From Anas platyrhynchos (taxonomy: Eukaryota > Chordata > Aves > Anseriformes > Anatidae), in assembly GCF_047663525.1 (NCBI RefSeq), contig NC_092605.1:558001-622000 (forward strand): 64,000 bases of DNA, written 5' to 3'. This document shows, piece after piece, positions 48,593-60,894 of this stretch. The notes below the pieces were generated by a model, which saw nothing but the letters and a program-made list of their open reading frames with translations, did no database searches and was not told the DNA's origin. How positions within the stretch are numbered: position 1 is the first letter of the stretch; each line of letters opens with the position of its first letter. The position numbers were made by a program, and so were the translations under genes.

Positions 48593-50348
48593 TTAAATAA
48601 ACTCAATGCCCTCGTATTTCACGCTCCCGATCCTGGTCTCCGGCAGGAGGAAGCGTCCGTCCAGCGTGAAGGCCATGATGTAGCTGGCGATCTTGCCGTT
48701 GTCCTCCTCCGACTTCAGCGCCACGATGATCTGGTCATCCGTGTCCGGGATGAACTTGAAGGAGGAGAAGCCGTGGGTGGGGACCACCTCGCCCACCCGC
48801 CCCACCGTGATGTCCCCGAAGTCCTGGCTGGAGCTGAGCAGCAGGTTGGTGCCTCGCCGCTCGTCTGCCTTCTCGTTGTAGCGCTCGTGGCTGGCGCGGC
48901 GCGGCAGGAAGAACCAGCGCTGCAGCGTGTCGCTCCACGACGCCGACTCGTGGATCAGGTAACCTGCAGCAGGGAGCAGGGACTGTGGCACGGGGCAGCA
49001 CAGACACCCACCCACGGGGCAGGACCCAGCCCCACACAAAAAGACACCACTGTGGGGTCGCAGCCACACACAGACCACAGCTGCCAACATTTTGGCTGCC
49101 TCCTGCTGGGTGCTGGCCCCCTCCTGCTGCCCCAGCACCAGCTGAGCCACCCGAGCTGCTCCCAGCACAGACAGAGGGGAGAGCACCAGGCAGGGCAAGC
49201 CCCGGCTTCCCCAGCCTCCCTCAAATCCCAGCCGGTCCCGCTGCCTGTGGGGAGACCCCGCCCCAGTCCCAGGCAGGGCGAGGGGCGCACACGGAGGGGA
49301 GGGAGCCCGGCTCGGTACCTGGGGGTCGGATCCCAGCCGCAGCCCTCAGCGCGTTGTAGTTTGCCACCCAGCTCTCGTGGCCCACATCGCCCTTGTAGCC
49401 GATGACCTTCACCCACTCGGGGTTCTCGTTGACCACCTCGCCCGTGGTGGTGGTCCACTCCTTGCCCAGGCCCCCCACATACAGGTGCTCGTCCTTCACC
49501 GCCAGCCACTCCGCCTTGAAGCCTGCAGCACAGAGAGCAGCACAAGCACGAAGCTGTTAGGCCACCCCACGGCCCCGCTCCCCCGGGTGCCAGGTGGGAC
49601 AGCTCAGCGCTGCATGCAGCCCCCCCAAGCCTGGCCAAGCTCACGGGGTGACAAGGGACGAGGGTTTCACTGCTCTGCACCCGCAGCATCAGGTGGAGCG
49701 AGCGGAGTGGAGGTGCAGGGGGGGCTCACCTTTCCCCACGGAGCCGTCCCCATCGGAGAGGATCACCCAGGGCACCACCTTGCTGCCCTCGATCTGGTAG
49801 ACCACCCCTGTCCGGTCATCCACGGAGTACAGCTTCCCGTTGAAGACGACGAGCTCGGAGAGCTCCATGCCCCTGCCCTTCTCGGCCAGGTGGGACCGCA
49901 GCATGCTCTCCTCTTCGTCCCACTCCACCGTCACGCTGTCCCCGCTGGCCGACAGCACCAGGTAGCCCTTCTTCAGGTAACTGAACCAGGTGTGCTCCTC
50001 GGAGCCCCGGGACTGAGTGTCCAGGTCCGCGATGACCCCGATGCGGTAGCGCACGCCCTCGGGGTTCCTCTGGGGAGGGGACAGTGGGTAGGTGTCATTG
50101 TAGCGGTCCTCTGCCCGCAGCCGCAGCTGCCAGTTGTGAGCGTTGGGTGGGACAGGCCGTGCCGGGGACGGCCGGTGCAAGCAGAAGAGCAGCAGCACGA
50201 AGGCCACGCAGGCTGAGGACAGCACGATGGCCTTCCAGCGCGGGCGGAACCGGGGGTCGGCGCCCTTGGTCATGGACGCGAGGACAGGCAGGCCGCCCAC
50301 GCTGATCCGCAGGGGGCTCATAGACTCATTGCACGCCGGGACGGGCAT
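48593..50348 (-). CDS. CANT1: Calcium-activated nucleotidase 1
   Basis: A calcium-dependent apyrase-type nucleotidase of ER and Golgi that hydrolyses UDP (also GDP, UTP) and supports proteoglycan synthesis. Three coding exons: 49730-50348, 49319-49522, 48593-48963, in phase, 397 residues (human 401). It is a type II membrane protein: short N-tail, one hydrophobic segment at about residues 41-57 ([17 protein letters not shown]), then a lumenal apyrase domain including [25 protein letters not shown] and [13 protein letters not shown], ending KYEGIEFI. The ATG at 50348 gives the family N-terminus [19 protein letters not shown]. The exon begins at 50369 after a CAG acceptor, so at least one noncoding 5' exon exists. 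No defects seen. Confidence 0.96.
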
Positions 50349-50999
50349 CAGACTGGGGCCGAGGAGATCCTGGAAGCACAGGGGGGGGAAGCAGAGGGTG
50401 AGAGCTGTGGCCTGGAGCCCCGCTGAGCCTGGGGGGGTGGCAGGGGCAGCCCCAGCCCCAGCCCCACAGCAGAAGGCACCGCTGTACCGTGCAGGGCAGC
50501 AGCAGCCCCCCAGGGGCCTGCTCTGCTGCAGGAGCCCTCCTGCCATCCTCAGCCCCTCCTCAGCCTCCCCCTTGGCCCCCCCAGACTGGGCAGAGCCCCA
50601 GCAGGCAGGCACAGCCGGCCCAGCACCGCTGCCCACCCAGAGGCCTGCAACACACGGGGCAGCAGCGAGCCCCCAGCCCCACATCGGGGCGTCCTGCTGG
50701 GCAGCGTCCTCGTCCTCGTGCTGCCCGGGGCGAAGGAGGCTCCTCACGGCAGCACTCCCTGACCACGGACGGCCCTCGCCCCGGGGTGAGGGCAGCCCCA
50801 GGCCCGTGGGGACGCGGGGACATCGGGGACACGGGGGCCACGTGGCAGCTCCACCCGAGCAGGATGCCCCGGGCCGAGCAGGAAGTGCAGCGCCCAGGTC
50901 CAAGGGACGCGCACCCACACCTGCCCGGCCCCACAGCTGGTTTTAAACAAATTCCGTGGTGCCAGCCCCCCGGCACCACACTCACATCACCACCACGGG

Positions 51000-51950
51000 C
51001 AGGACGCGGGGGGGGCACCTCCAGCTCACCCCCGCTGTGCCCACCGGGGGTCCCGGCCGTGCCTCCTCTCCGCAGGGCACCGTGGCTGGGCGCTGCCCGG
51101 TGCCTCCCGTTCTCACCTCACCCCACGGGAGGGGACGGGGACGGGACCCCCGCCGCGCAGGGACCCCCCCCCGGGGCTGGCCGCCCCCAGGGGCCGCACA
51201 CCGGGCACTGCAGGGCCCCAGCCCGGTGCTGGGCTCCCAGCAGGACCGGGCGGGGCGGGGGGGGGGGCGGCACCGGGCAGCCCCCGGGCACGGCGGGGCC
51301 GCGGGCACCGGGAGGGGGCGGCCGGGACGGGGCAGCCCCGGGGGTCCCGTCCCGGGGGGGGGGCGGCCGGACACCGGTGCGGGGCCCAGCGCCCCCGGGA
51401 CCCCCTCCCGGAGCCCCCCCGGGACCCCGAGCCCCCACCCGGGGCCGCAGCATCGGGGGCTCCGCTGCCCCCGCCCCGGACAGAGCCGCTCGGGCCCCCC
51501 CCGGTGCCCCCAGCCCGGCCCGGCCCCCCGGGACCCCGCCGCCGCCCCCCGGTGCCCCCCGGTGCCCCCCAGCGCAGCGGCCCCGGCAGCGCCGGCCCCA
51601 GGCCCGGCCGCGCAGCCTCAGCCCCCGGTGTCCCCCGGTAACCGCCGGTAACCGCCGGTACCCCCCCGGTGCCCCCCCCGTACCCCTCTCACCGCGGCGC
51701 CGCCCGAGCGCAGCCGCCGCCGCCTCCCCCGCCGCGCGCAGCCGCCGCTGCCGCCGCCTACAACTCCCAGCAGCCCCCGCGCGCCGCCCCGGCTACCGGC
51801 AGCGGCCGCCGCCAACCTCCCCCGGGCCTCTCCCCAACGGGACAAAAACTACCGCTCCCAGCACCCCCCGCGCCGCCACCGCCCTCGCCGCGCTGCTCTG
51901 CACCGCGGAGCCTGCTGGGAGTTGTAGTCCAGGATACCGGGGGGCTGCCC
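51000..51950 (-). promoter_or_regulatory. CANT1: CANT1 CpG island with probable noncoding first exon
   Basis: A very CpG-rich block. On the minus strand GGCGCCGCG followed by the donor GTGAGAGG at 51692-51685 would end a noncoding first exon of about 51693-51780, to be spliced to the acceptor before 50369. Repeats of CCGGTAACCG (51625-51660) and ACTCCCAGCAGCC/ACAACTCC motifs (51755-51945), similar to promoter ACTACAWNTCCC elements, flank it. Start site inferred. Confidence 0.55.
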
Positions 51951-54900
51951 TGGGAATGGGGGCAGAGGCGCCCTGAGCTGTGTGTGCCCCGGGGGGGGGG
52001 GCTGGGGACGGCCCGGAGCCCCCCGGCTCGGCCCCGTGTCCCCCCGGATCACCCCCGGCCACCGCCCCGCAGCAGGGCCCGGGATGTGCCCAGTGCCCCC
52101 CAGCACCCCGCTGAGCCGAGCCCCAGTCCTGCCCGGGGGCGGGGGGCGCTGCTCGGGGGCTGCCCAGCACCGGGGGCACCCGGGGGAGCCCCGGCCCTGG
52201 GCAGGGCTCTGCGGGGCCCAGGACCCCAAGGGACGGGGCTGGTCGCTGGGCCAGCGTGGGGAGACCCTGCCCCAGAGCAGAGCCACAGCCTCTGGGGACC
52301 CTGCCCCTAAAATCTGGGGTGCTTCTGCCCCACCAGCCCCCTCCCCGGCCTTACAGCCCCGTCCCCGGCCTTACAGCCCCCTCCCTGCCCTAACAGCCCC
52401 CTCCCTGCCCCCGGGCCCATGTCCCGCTGGCGGCAGGCCCAGGCGCGCACACGCGCTGCTGCGCTGGGCTGCATCTGGCAGGGGGAGGGCTGCTGGCTGT
52501 GTTTATCCCGCTGCTGCTTCTTCGCTCCCCTCCTTTTGCTTCCCAGAAAGTTTCCGCCCGGCCAGGGGAGGCGAGGAGGCTGCCAGAGGCAGGGAGCGCG
52601 GCCGCTGCGGGCTCTGCCCCGCGCCTTGGGGCTGGTGGTGCGGCTGCGGGGCGATGCTGTAGGGCTGGGGAGGCAGCGCCAGGACAGAGCAGCCCCAGAG
52701 GTAGGTGTGGGGCAGGGCTGGGGGCGGCTGCCGACCCGGGACGAGTGCCGTGGAGCTGTGCCCCTGTGCCTGGTGTCAGCGGCGGGCTGCCCAGCAGTGG
52801 TGTGGACTCACCCAGGAGGTGGCGTGGGTGCACGGGTGCCCTGGGGCAAGTCCCGTCCCCTTGGCCGTGCCCCAGGTAGCCGGGCAAGGACCTTGTCCTA
52901 CCCGCAAGGGGGTGGTGGGGACCGCAGGGCTGAGCCTCGCGTGTCCTTTCAGGGGACAGCTCAACCTGCAGCAGCCCTGGGAGACTCAGTGCTGGCGCCT
53001 GCAGATCAGGCCCGACATGGTGTGGGGTCACCGCAGCCCCCCCAGCCCTACCTGAGCCCTGTGTCCAAAAAGTCAGCCCCCACGAGCACGTCAAAGCCAG
53101 GGCTGGGCCATCCCAGGGCAGCTGCACACCACAGTTACGGGGTGCCCCGCACAGCCTCCCACCGGCACTGCCCGCAGGGGCTGGGGGGCTGCACCCTCCC
53201 CATCGGTCCCTGGCTGCCCCCTCCCCGTGCAGCTCCAGCCCCGCTGCCCGCCAGGTCTGGGCTGCTCCCAGTTTGCAAATGGCTCCGCAAACATCCCAGC
53301 TGCTGGGGCGAGAGGCTGTTGGAGCCGAACCTCCAACACATCCCTGGACGCCAGAGGCATCCCAGCTCCCGTTGCTGCAGCTCAAGGGGGGCTGCGTCCA
53401 CCACGGGAGGGTGAGGAGGGTGAGGGGGGGCGTGCCGGTCCTGCAGCGCTCCGAACCCCCTCATCTCTCCCCGGCATTTGCTCTTCTTTCATCCTGCTCT
53501 TTCAAGCTGCCTGGAATGTTTTCAGGATGTTTTGACTTGCAGTCCCGGGGCTTCAGCAGCCGCTGGATTTAAATCTCCCAACTGCTCCTGGAGAGCATCC
53601 AGCCCCGACAGGAAAAAACAGAATCCCTTCAGCAAGACCGGAGATGCCCGCGCATACGTGCGTGCTGCCTGCCCACCGTGCCTGCGGGGCGCGGGGGGGA
53701 GACGCCTGCTGGGGGTGCTGGGGAGCCCCGCGTGCTGCAGGCAGCGCCACGTGCGCAGAGCGCGCTCGCCTCCATTTGCAGCCCTGCAGCAGCCTGCAAG
53801 CAGCCTGCCTTTCCCAGGGGGAACATCCTGGCTAAGGATTTCTCCTCCCCGCTGAGCAAAGCTGTGTGCTCCCTGGGGCTGAGCCTGCTGCAGGTTCCCG
53901 GGAATCGTCTGGCTCAACGGGAGGCCTGAGCACCGTGGTCCTGGGGCGGGGAGAAAGCCAGGCGCTCCCCAGCAGCGGGCTGCCATCGCCGGCATATGGC
54001 TGGCACAGCTGGAGGCCCGGCGGGGCTCAGGGAGCCGGGGCTGCTGCTCCCCGGCTGCTGCCTGCTCACGAGCCCCAGGCTGGGGCTGCTCCTCGCTGCT
54101 TCTCCCTGCACGTGAGGCCGTGCGTGGGCAGGCGGCAGGCACGGGGAGGGAGGACACGGCGCCAGGCTGCCCGCGGTGCCGCCAGCCCTGCCTCCTGGCA
54201 GTGGGATGTGAGCCAAGGTAGGGCCGGGAGCTGGGGGACAGCCCCACACTGGGGCTTCCTTGGGGCAGGGCAGGCACGGGAGAAGCACGTGAAGGGCTTT
54301 GCAGAGGGCGTGAGCGGAGGGAAAGCCCTTTGGAGATTTTCCCCATCCCTCCGCCCCTTCCCTGTTCCATGGATGTGAGTCACCAGCCCGGCATCCTGCC
54401 CTTGAACGCCCTCCCAGCCTGCAGCCGGAGCGCGCCTGGCCGGGTCCCCGCAGCCCCGTGCTCTGGGGGCAGCCAGCCCCGGGCTGTCCCACCCTGACAG
54501 TCACTTGAGGACCCAGGCAGTCACCAAAAGAGTGGGATTCCGCCCCAAACTCCAGCGAGGCTCCCCACAGCCTCTCAGGATCCCGCTGCCCGTTCACCCC
54601 TGGCACTTGGGGGTGCGCTCCCGGTGTGGACCCAGGCCACTGCCCGGCTGTGCCCCAGTGGGACACCGGCTCCTAGCAGGAGCCCCGGCACAGTGCCACT
54701 GCCCTGGGCCCCACAACCATGGGTGTGGAGCAGCTGGGCAGAGCCACACGCTCACCTGGCACCTTTGGGGCCATAGGGCACGGCACACCCTGCTCAGCCC
54801 CATGGCTCCGCGCGGCCCCAAGCTGATATGGGGGTGATAAAGCAAGGAAGGGCAGGAGCCAGGGCTGGGCCGGGGTGCCACCAGCTACTGCAAATATTAG

Positions 54901-55779
54901 CTTGGGCCCCACGCAGGATGTGGGCTCCCAGCAAGGTTTCTCCTGGGGGTGGCTGGCTCCCGGCAGCGCCGTGGCTCTGGGGCAGCAGCTCCTGCTCCCT
55001 CCTGCCAAGGGCCAAGGCACAGCGCTGCAGGCTGGGGGCCAGCAGCTCCTGGGGCAGGGGCAGCCCCTTCCCTGGGGTTTGTGCAGGGATCCCTGCACAG
55101 CATGGGGGTGGGAGGAGGCGTGCAGACCCCCATGGGCAGGGCTGGGACCCCCCCAGGACAGGCAGCGCTGCCGTTTGCCCCGCAGCAGCCGAAGCCACCT
55201 CGTTTTCCAGGTGCTGGGGCTCCAAGCTGCTGCTCCTGGGGGTCAGTGGGGGGCAGTCGGAGCAGGGCTGAGCAGGAGCAGCCTCTTGGCTCTGGGCTTG
55301 GACCTTCAGCCCAGGACCACTGCTCAGGCCCACCCCTGGATCCCCAGGACCCCAGATCCCAGTTTGATCCCAGAGCCCCCACGCCGCCCTAAACATGGGT
55401 ATCTCCAGACACCCCCTGGAGCATCGCTGAGGCCAGGTGGGCCCAGGTGGCTGGGTATTAGTTACAGACGGTCCCTGCAGCTGCGGGATGTGCCCCCACG
55501 CTGTGGGCTCTGCCGGGGAAGGGCTGCCACAAGAAAAACCTTTTCCAGGCTGGAGCCACGGCTGTGCCCTGCCCGGGGCTGCGAGGTGCTCCAGGCCCTG
55601 CGCTGGGGACACTGCAGGGCACAGCCGTGCCGCCAGCCCTCAGAAAGGCCGAGGGGAGCCACAAAGCCCACCAGCTGCACCCCCATCCCGCCGTGGGGCC
55701 GGGTCCCTGCCTGCCCCCTGCCCACCCCTGGGTGCTGCTGGGCTTTGCCACCCCCTCAGCCACCCCCGGTGTCTCACAG
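51951..55779. other. Intergenic and upstream region of C1QTNF1
   Basis: About 3.8 kb between the CANT1 island and the C1QTNF1 coding exon. It should contain one or more noncoding C1QTNF1 exons, because the coding exon is preceded by an acceptor; a possible donor is GTAGGT at 52701. A tandem repeat of about 20 bp (CCCCTCCCCGGCCTTACAG type) lies at 52336-52410. A relatively AT-rich patch at 53460-53640 is unlike its neighbours. No protein-coding gene recognised. Confidence 0.45.
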
Positions 55780-55793
55780 GGCGCTGCTGCAGC

Positions 55794-56931
55794 ATGAAGG
55801 GGCTCGGGGTGCTCGGTGTCCTGCTGCTCTCCTGCTTGTCACTGCCCTCCCCTGCGGGCAGCCAGACCAGCCCCAGCCCCAACCCCAGCCCCAGCCCTGG
55901 CCCCGATGGGCGCTCCATGGACCCCGAGGAGGCTCCGTCCCAGCACCACGCTGCCAGGTGAGGGGGCCCCGGGGATGGGGGTGCTTCGTGGGGGCACAGA
56001 GCAGGCCTGGCACCACGAAGGGCCGCTGTCCCCACACGTAGCTCCCCGTTGCGCTTTGCTTTCTGCCTCCCCCTAGGCCCCCATGGGAGCAGAAGGCTGG
56101 CGGTGCCCAGGAGGGGCTGCCCCCACGGCCCCGCTGCGTTCGCTGCTGTGAGCCGCCTGAGCAGCGCTTCTCCTACCCCCAGTACCAGCCCCAGATCAAT
56201 ATGACCATCCTGAAAGGTGAGGGCTGGGGGGGGGGCTCCATCCCCAGCCAAATCCCGTGCTGCAGGGCACCGCCAGCCCACCTGCAGACCCCGGGAGCGG
56301 TGCAGAGCTGGGCTCCTGGTGCTGGGGTTGGAGCTGGCACCCCCCTATGACACCAAAACCGTCCCCTCCGCTCTGCCCAGGTGAGAAGGGAGACCGAGGC
56401 GAGCGGGGCATGCAGGGGAAGTACGGCAAGATGGGGGTGGCCGGCAGCAGGGGCCACACGGGGCCCAAGGGACAGAAGGGCAGCGTGGGCGCCCCGGGGG
56501 AGCGCTGCAAGAGCCACTACGCTGCCTTCTCGGTGGGCCGCAAGAAACCCCTGCACAGCAATGACTACTACCAGACCCTGATCTTCGACACGGAGTTTGT
56601 CAACCTCTACGAGCACTTCAACATGTTCACGGGCAAGTTCTACTGCTACGTCCCCGGCATCTACTACTTCAGCCTGAACGTGCACACCTGGAACCAGAAG
56701 GAGACCTACCTGCACATCATGCGCAACGGGGCGGAGGTGGTGATCCTCTACGCCCAGGTGAGCGACCGCAGCATCATGCAGAGCCAGAGCGTCATGCTGG
56801 AGCTGCAGGAGCAGGACGAGGTCTGGGTGCGGCTCTACAAGGGCGAGCGCGAGAACGCAGTTTTCAGCGACGAATACGACACCTACATCACCTTCAGCGG
56901 CCACCTCATCAAGTACAGCGGGGACCCCTGA
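55794..56931 (+). CDS. C1QTNF1: C1q and TNF related 1 (CTRP1)
   Basis: Secreted adipokine-like protein of the C1q/TNF superfamily that assembles as trimers. Three coding exons: 55794-55957, 56077-56216, 56381-56931, in phase, 284 residues (human 281). Residues 1-23 form a signal peptide. The next part is Pro/Ser-rich and poorly conserved ([12 protein letters not shown]). Exon 2 has a Cys cluster (RCVRCCEP) and the N-glycosylation sequon in INMTILKG. A collagen-like Gly-X-Y stretch runs from about 102 to 141 ([10 protein letters not shown] ... KGSVGAPG), followed by the C1q globular domain to the end ([41 protein letters not shown]). The coding exon starts at 55780 after a CAG acceptor, implying a noncoding first exon upstream. 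It is the only plus-strand host gene in the window. Confidence 0.95.
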
Positions 56932-57304
56932 GCGCCTGCTGCGCCCTGCTCCCCTCCCCTGGGGCGTGGGGACCCCCCAGCCCCCCGCGTGCCGCTCTGC
57001 ATTAAGTTGTTAGCCCTCCTACGTGCCACTACCCCAGCAGCTGTGTGAATACCCCCCGCTCCTTCCGAGGCCGAGCAGATGCACCCAGAGGAGACAGAGA
57101 CACTTCCAGCCTCCGCTGCGTGCGTGCCCTGGGAGGTGGCTGCTGGCCTGGGGCGGGCAGGGACCACAGCCCCTCCTGTGCCTGCTGCAGAGCTGGCTTT
57201 GCTGGGGCACAGATTCGTGCGGCTCTGGCCGTGAGCTGGCACCAGCCAAAAGGGTTTGGCCACCAGTGCTGTGTGCGAGGGCACCTCCATCGCCCAGCCC
57301 TCAT
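56932..57304 (+). other. C1QTNF1 3' flank up to the retroviral LTR
   Basis: 373 bp between the C1QTNF1 stop and the LTR. It contains no AATAAA or ATTAAA; the closest match is ATTAAG near 57001. It probably holds the 3' UTR. Nothing else recognisable. Confidence 0.5.
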
Positions 57305-57781
57305 TGTGGGAATAGAAATGTTGTTTTTGCAGAGTTACATTGTTTAGAAGGAGGGAATGTGGTACTGAGATATGCTTACAGTGATAAGAAAGTTTAGCAG
57401 GCGACCTTGTAAAATGCAGACAACCAGTCTCCTTAGGACAATTAGGTGAAAATCACGGTGCCAAGTCAAGTCAGATAAGTGAAGAAACATTACCACTTCA
57501 AGCAGTAAAAATGTCAAAAGAAATTTGAAATTTAACAGGCCGGCAACTGAAGACTATGCATTGTTTGTGAAGCATCAGATAGATTGTGAACCTGGATTAT
57601 CCACTCAGTGGGGAAACAGGGGAGGGTCCTGCCATCAAAAGGTATATAAACTGTGTTTTGGAACTAGTAGATGCGCTCTCTCCTGCTTGTGGGGCGCCCG
57701 CCATTGCAATCGCGAATAAATTACTACTTCACTGAGATCCTCGCCTGAGCCTAAGTTATTGGCTACAGAGTGTTTCTCACA
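57305..57781 (+). repeat. 5' LTR of the endogenous retrovirus
   Basis: 477 bp bounded by TG and CA. It carries a TATA box (TATATAAA, 57643-57650) and an AATAAA poly(A) signal (57715-57720), which place the U3/R border near 57670 and R/U5 near 57740. The first 28 bases recur at 63973-64000. Confidence 0.92.
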
Positions 57782-57784
57782 ATT

Positions 57785-57801
57785 TGGGGGCTCGTCCGGG
57801 A
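57785..57801 (+). other. Retroviral primer binding site, tRNA-Pro type
   Basis: TGGGGGCTCGTCCGGGA begins a few bases after the LTR end and matches the proline-tRNA primer site used by murine leukaemia virus-like gammaretroviruses. Confidence 0.9.
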
Positions 57802-58049
57802 GCCAGTCACCTACTGGGGAGCCCCACCGCCGCAGCAGCAGGAAGGCATGCCCCGCTGATTTCAGCGGTCCTGTGCATCGACGGTGGCGGTTCTGCAGAA
57901 AGCTGACAGAGGGCCCGAGACTGGTTAAAGAGGCAGGATCCGTGAAGTAGTGGGGAAAGGAAGAAGGTAGGCACTCCGGGTTTTTAAGAATCGATCCGGT
58001 AACTCTGTGCACAGACCAAGGTAAGAAATATTAAGTATTGCCTTGGGGG

Positions 58050-58480
58050 TCGGGTATCTGGTGTATGGTAAGCCCTTGCACGGGGAAGTGCTGGCACTAC
58101 ACCAGGGGAATCTGGTGTACGGTAATCCTTGCACGGGGAAGTGCTTGGAAGTACACCAGGGAATCTGGTAAACTCAGGTGTGCGGTAACGCTGGCACGGG
58201 GAAGTGCTTGGCGGTACACCCCCATCTTTCAGTACGTTAGTGTGTGGTAAACTGCAGAAGGGAAATTTCTGTAGCACATACTGGCGAGGGTTAGGAAAGA
58301 TGGGAAGCACGAGTTCCAGGGAATCTGGTAAACTCATAGGTGTGCGGTAACGCTTGCACGGGGAAGTGCTTGGCGGTACACCCCCATTTTTCAGTACGTT
58401 GGTGTGTGGTACACTGCAGAAGGGAAATTTCTGTAGCACATACTGGCGAGGGTTAGGAAAAATGGGAAAATATGAGTTCC
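58050..58480 (+). repeat. Nested tandem repeats in the retroviral leader
   Basis: Two near-identical units of about 160 bp lie at 58161-58320 and 58321-58480. Shorter related units of about 50-60 bp sharing TTGCACGGGGAAGTGCTTGG precede them (58050-58160). Each unit holds an imperfect hairpin around GCACGGGGAAGTGC. They sit between the primer site and gag, where packaging and splice signals normally lie. Confidence 0.85.
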
Positions 58481-58489
58481 AGGGGACAG

Positions 58490-60010
58490 GGAGATATCCC
58501 TGGGGGAGTGCCTACTAATAGTTCTTCCTGAAGAATGATAAGAAATTGGAAACATAATCCCAAAATTAGAGGGATTGTAAAAGAAAAATAATTTTAAAAA
58601 GGTTAAATATTGTGTATCAGTCTGGACAAAAGAACAAATTAAGGAAACAGCAGTATTTTGGCCAAAATACGGGTCTGATGAAAATTCAGGCTTTAAATTT
58701 ATGTGTAAACAAGAAGATTCCTTTTTTTAGAGAAGGAGCCAAGTTATGCTCCCTATAATCTTAATATTGAACTGTTGGCAGCAGCAGTCACTCCGGGAAG
58801 GGAGACAGGGACTGTAATTAACACTGTCCCTAAAGAAGGATTGTACCCTAGGCTCCGGCAAGAATTAAAACAAGGTAGAAGAGATATTGAGAATTTTGCC
58901 TTCCCTGATACTAACAGTACTAACACTAACTGTGTATCCTCTAAGGTGAACTACCCCCTCCTCCTTACCAGCAGAGAGGTTAGGACTTTTAAGAAGGAGA
59001 GGAAGTCTTTATTTGAGGACCCCAACAGCCTAGTTGAACAATTAGACCAGTTCCTACGACCTGATTTATACTCTTGGGGGAGGGAATTATGTCTATAAGT
59101 ATGTTGTTTACAGGGAAAGAAATGGGAATGATCAGGAGGAGAGCTGCTATACAAGAATGGGAAAGAGCTCATCCTCCAGGACCAGGGGTAATACCAGCAG
59201 GGCAGAAATACCCACTTGCCAATCCTGGCTGGAATAATAATAGTGTGCAACACAGAAATCATATGAGAGACTTGGGGTCAGAATGAGAAAGTACTTGGGG
59301 ATGAGACCTGAGGACCCAGTATCCCAAGGGCTCTTGAAAGTTCATTGTGTGATTAAAGCCTGGCAAAATACGCAGAAAATGCTTCAGAAGGTGGGGGGAT
59401 GTAGTGAACAGTCACTGGGGGACCCTCCTGCGGGAGGCCCTGGAGGTGTGTGTCCAGAGGGGAGATAAGAAGGAAAAAAAAAAAAAAAAAAAAAGTGAAA
59501 CTAATGGTATTGACAGTGCAGCGGGTAGTGAGGCAGAGGGTCGGAGAAAGAGGAAGAAAATCTTCAGGGGGAGTTAGGGCCAGGATGGAAAGGAGAGGAA
59601 GAGAGATGAAGGAATGGCAGGCAAAGAAGGCTGCCTGTGTTGTGGCCTGAGTCCTAGCAGGGACAGGCTTTGATAAGATGTTTTAAGTGTGGCCAGGCTG
59701 GCCACTTCGAATAGGAATATCTGGAGTGGAAGAAGGAGGAAAGAAGGAAAATGGGATGAAATATGCTATATTGATATGTTGTTTATCTTGGAGGGAAAAG
59801 GTATGGAATTAAGTTGGACCCAGACTGAGACTTTGGTGCTGGTATTAGAAAAGTACAGGCTGGAGAAAGATAAAGGAAGTGTTAAAAGGGTTGCTGAAGG
59901 GGTTAAAGGTGTGGCATGTAATATTTGACAGAGCTGTTTGAAGTTGAATGAGCAGGGAAAGGGGATGTAGGCATTATCTAAGTAACAGTCTAGAAGTTTT
60001 GGAATATTTG
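58490..60010 (+). pseudogene. Retroviral gag remnant
   Basis: A fossil region with capsid-like text (58770-59460, for example TGKEMGMIRRRAAIQEWE and HRNHMRDL) and a nucleocapsid zinc-knuckle trace (CFKCGQAGHF near 59680-59712) behind an Arg/Lys-rich stretch. Broken in several places. Confidence 0.8.
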
Positions 60011-60044
60011 CATATTTGCTGTGGTGTTTGGTCAGTTTCCCAAA

Positions 60045-60465
60045 CATCGGGGAGGGGGACGGTGGGGGGGAACTGCCTGCTCCACCAGGGGCCTCTCCGG
60101 CGGCCACAGGGGGGCTTCGGCTCCAGCGCCTGGAGCGCCTCCTCCCCCTCCTTCTGCACTGACTTTGGTGTCTGCGGGGGGGTTTCTCGCTCTCCCAACT
60201 GCTGTTGAGCAGCAGGCTTTTGTTTGTTTCTTTGTTTGTTTGTTTTCGTGGATGTGCTCTCACAGAGGCACGGACTGTATTGCTCATGGCTTGGCTCTGG
60301 GCGGCAGTGAGCCCCTTAGGGGCCAGATGAAATTGTCTCTTACCTGCCACGGGGAGGCTTCTGGGTTTTTCTCACGGGGGCTGCCACTGCAGTTTCCCAC
60401 GCCCCCCCACTCACAGCCCCCGAACCTTGCCATCAAACCCAATACACTGGGGAACAGCTAGGTCA
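60045..60465 (+). mobile_element. GC-rich block nested in the retrovirus, probable separate repeat insertion
   Basis: Composition changes sharply from AT-rich to GC-rich and back. The block has a T/G-rich core (TTTGTTTGTTTCTTTGTTTG at about 60218-60240) and ends CAAACCCAATACACTGG, reminiscent of avian LTR-type repeats. Family and exact borders were not determined; no clear target-site duplication was found. Confidence 0.45.
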
Positions 60466-60850
60466 TTACTGACTTGTAAAGTATCGGGGATTAAATTAAC
60501 TAATGAAACCCTAAAAAGTGATGGGGGCAGAAGGGGCTGGGATAACAGTGCCACTTTTGGGGGATACCAAGCTGAGACTAGGGGATAAAATGATCACTGG
60601 GTAATTATTGTATGTACCCAAGGCAGGGATTAACTTGTTGGGAAGGGATTTGATGATTAAATTGAGCATTCAAATAGTAAATTGTTAGACTGGAATATCA
60701 GTGTTATTAATGGAGTGCTCTCAGGCCCTGAGAGCAAACATACATGTATATTCACCTCTGATTGGAAAGGCCCTGAAATGGGGGCGGAAGCAACAATATA
60801 GGTGGACAATTTTAGCTCAGGGGTTTACAGGGCCACCTATCTATTTGGGT

Positions 60851-60894
<44 letters not shown>

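Noticed and set aside
50489-51976. 495-codon plus-strand open frame over the CANT1 promoter
   Set aside because: GC-island artefact, Pro/Gly/Arg-rich with no similarity to known proteins.
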